This document shows, in pieces, positions 62,040 through 64,000 of a stretch of DNA of 64,000 bases. The notes under the pieces are model-generated. The model was not told where the DNA came from and searched no databases. It saw only the letters and a list, made by a program, of their open reading frames with translations. Both the position numbers and the translations under genes were made by a program. Source of the stretch: Thauera humireducens (GTDB lineage Bacteria > Pseudomonadota > Gammaproteobacteria > Burkholderiales > Rhodocyclaceae); assembly GCF_001051995.2 (NCBI RefSeq), contig NZ_CP014646.1:372001-436000 (forward strand), read 5' to 3'. Within the stretch, counting starts at the first letter, position 1; each line of letters begins with the position of its first letter.

Positions 62040-62153
62040 TGCTGTAGCGATTGGCCGTAGTAATCGCGGCCATTGGTTTGCCGGCGGGAACGTTCGGCAC
62101 TAGAATCGGTCAGTCGCGTACATGGCCAAAAACGGCTTCTGAGGAAGGGAACG

Positions 62154-64000
<1,847 letters not shown>

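Overview
The window is a contiguous piece of a high-GC proteobacterial chromosome. Several features point to a betaproteobacterium of the Rhodocyclales type (Thauera/Azoarcus/Aromatoleum-like): a Dmp-type multicomponent phenol hydroxylase with a meta-cleavage pathway, lutABC with a lactate permease, the housekeeping order carA-carB-greA-yhbY-rlmE-ftsH, and overall protein character. This placement is inference from gene content; no 16S gene or other marker is present. No rRNA, tRNA, CRISPR array, prophage or complete insertion sequence was seen.

Region 1 (1-16115) is a phenol/catechol catabolic island. A DmpR/XylR-type sigma54 activator (minus strand, cut by the left edge) is divergent from a [2Fe-2S] ferredoxin gene (dmpQ/xylT-like). 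Next come phenol hydroxylase dmpKLMNOP and catechol 2,3-dioxygenase dmpB. Two -24/-12 promoters are visible, one before the ferredoxin and one before dmpK, and a pair of activator-site dyads lies upstream of the second. A GntR regulator on the minus strand then separates this block from a second plus-strand operon: an HbpS/GlcG-like gene, dmpC, dmpE, dmpF, dmpG, dmpH, dmpI and a MetA-type outer-membrane protein. Phenol would go to catechol, 2-hydroxymuconic semialdehyde, 4-oxalocrotonate, 2-oxopent-4-enoate, 4-hydroxy-2-oxovalerate, then pyruvate plus acetyl-CoA. The hydrolase branch (dmpD) is absent. dmpF carries an in-frame insertion of about 27 codons that looks like a GC-rich repeat element. 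A 14-bp tandem repeat (five copies) closes the island.

Region 2 (16160-25770) holds a membrane-anchored ABM-domain protein, a threonine aldolase plus SstT transporter pair, a small unknown protein, and a DeoR-regulated Ugp-like ABC transporter operon with a HAD phosphatase at its end. A perfect spaced inverted repeat lies in front of the DeoR gene.

Region 3 (25770-35153) contains a glycosyltransferase, periplasmic Cu/Zn superoxide dismutase with a small secreted partner, an NYN-domain RNA-binding/nuclease-like protein, a glycerophosphodiesterase, a ChaN-PDZ protein abutting an M1-family peptidase, and an MltB-type lytic transglycosylase.

Region 4 (35247-41106) is an L-lactate utilisation locus: GntR regulator lldR with its operator, the permease lldP and the LutABC oxidation complex. 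The flavin enzyme LldD is not present.

Region 5 (41214-64000) is mostly core genes: a DUF475 membrane protein, ubiG, an OmpA-family protein, mtaD-like deaminase, a Ser/Thr kinase with a cyclic-nucleotide-binding-like domain, hemH, hrcA, nadK, recN, fur, bamE, dapB, a sensorless hybrid histidine kinase, carA (behind a promoter-proximal terminator-like hairpin), carB, greA, yhbY, rlmE and ftsH (UUG start, cut by the right edge).
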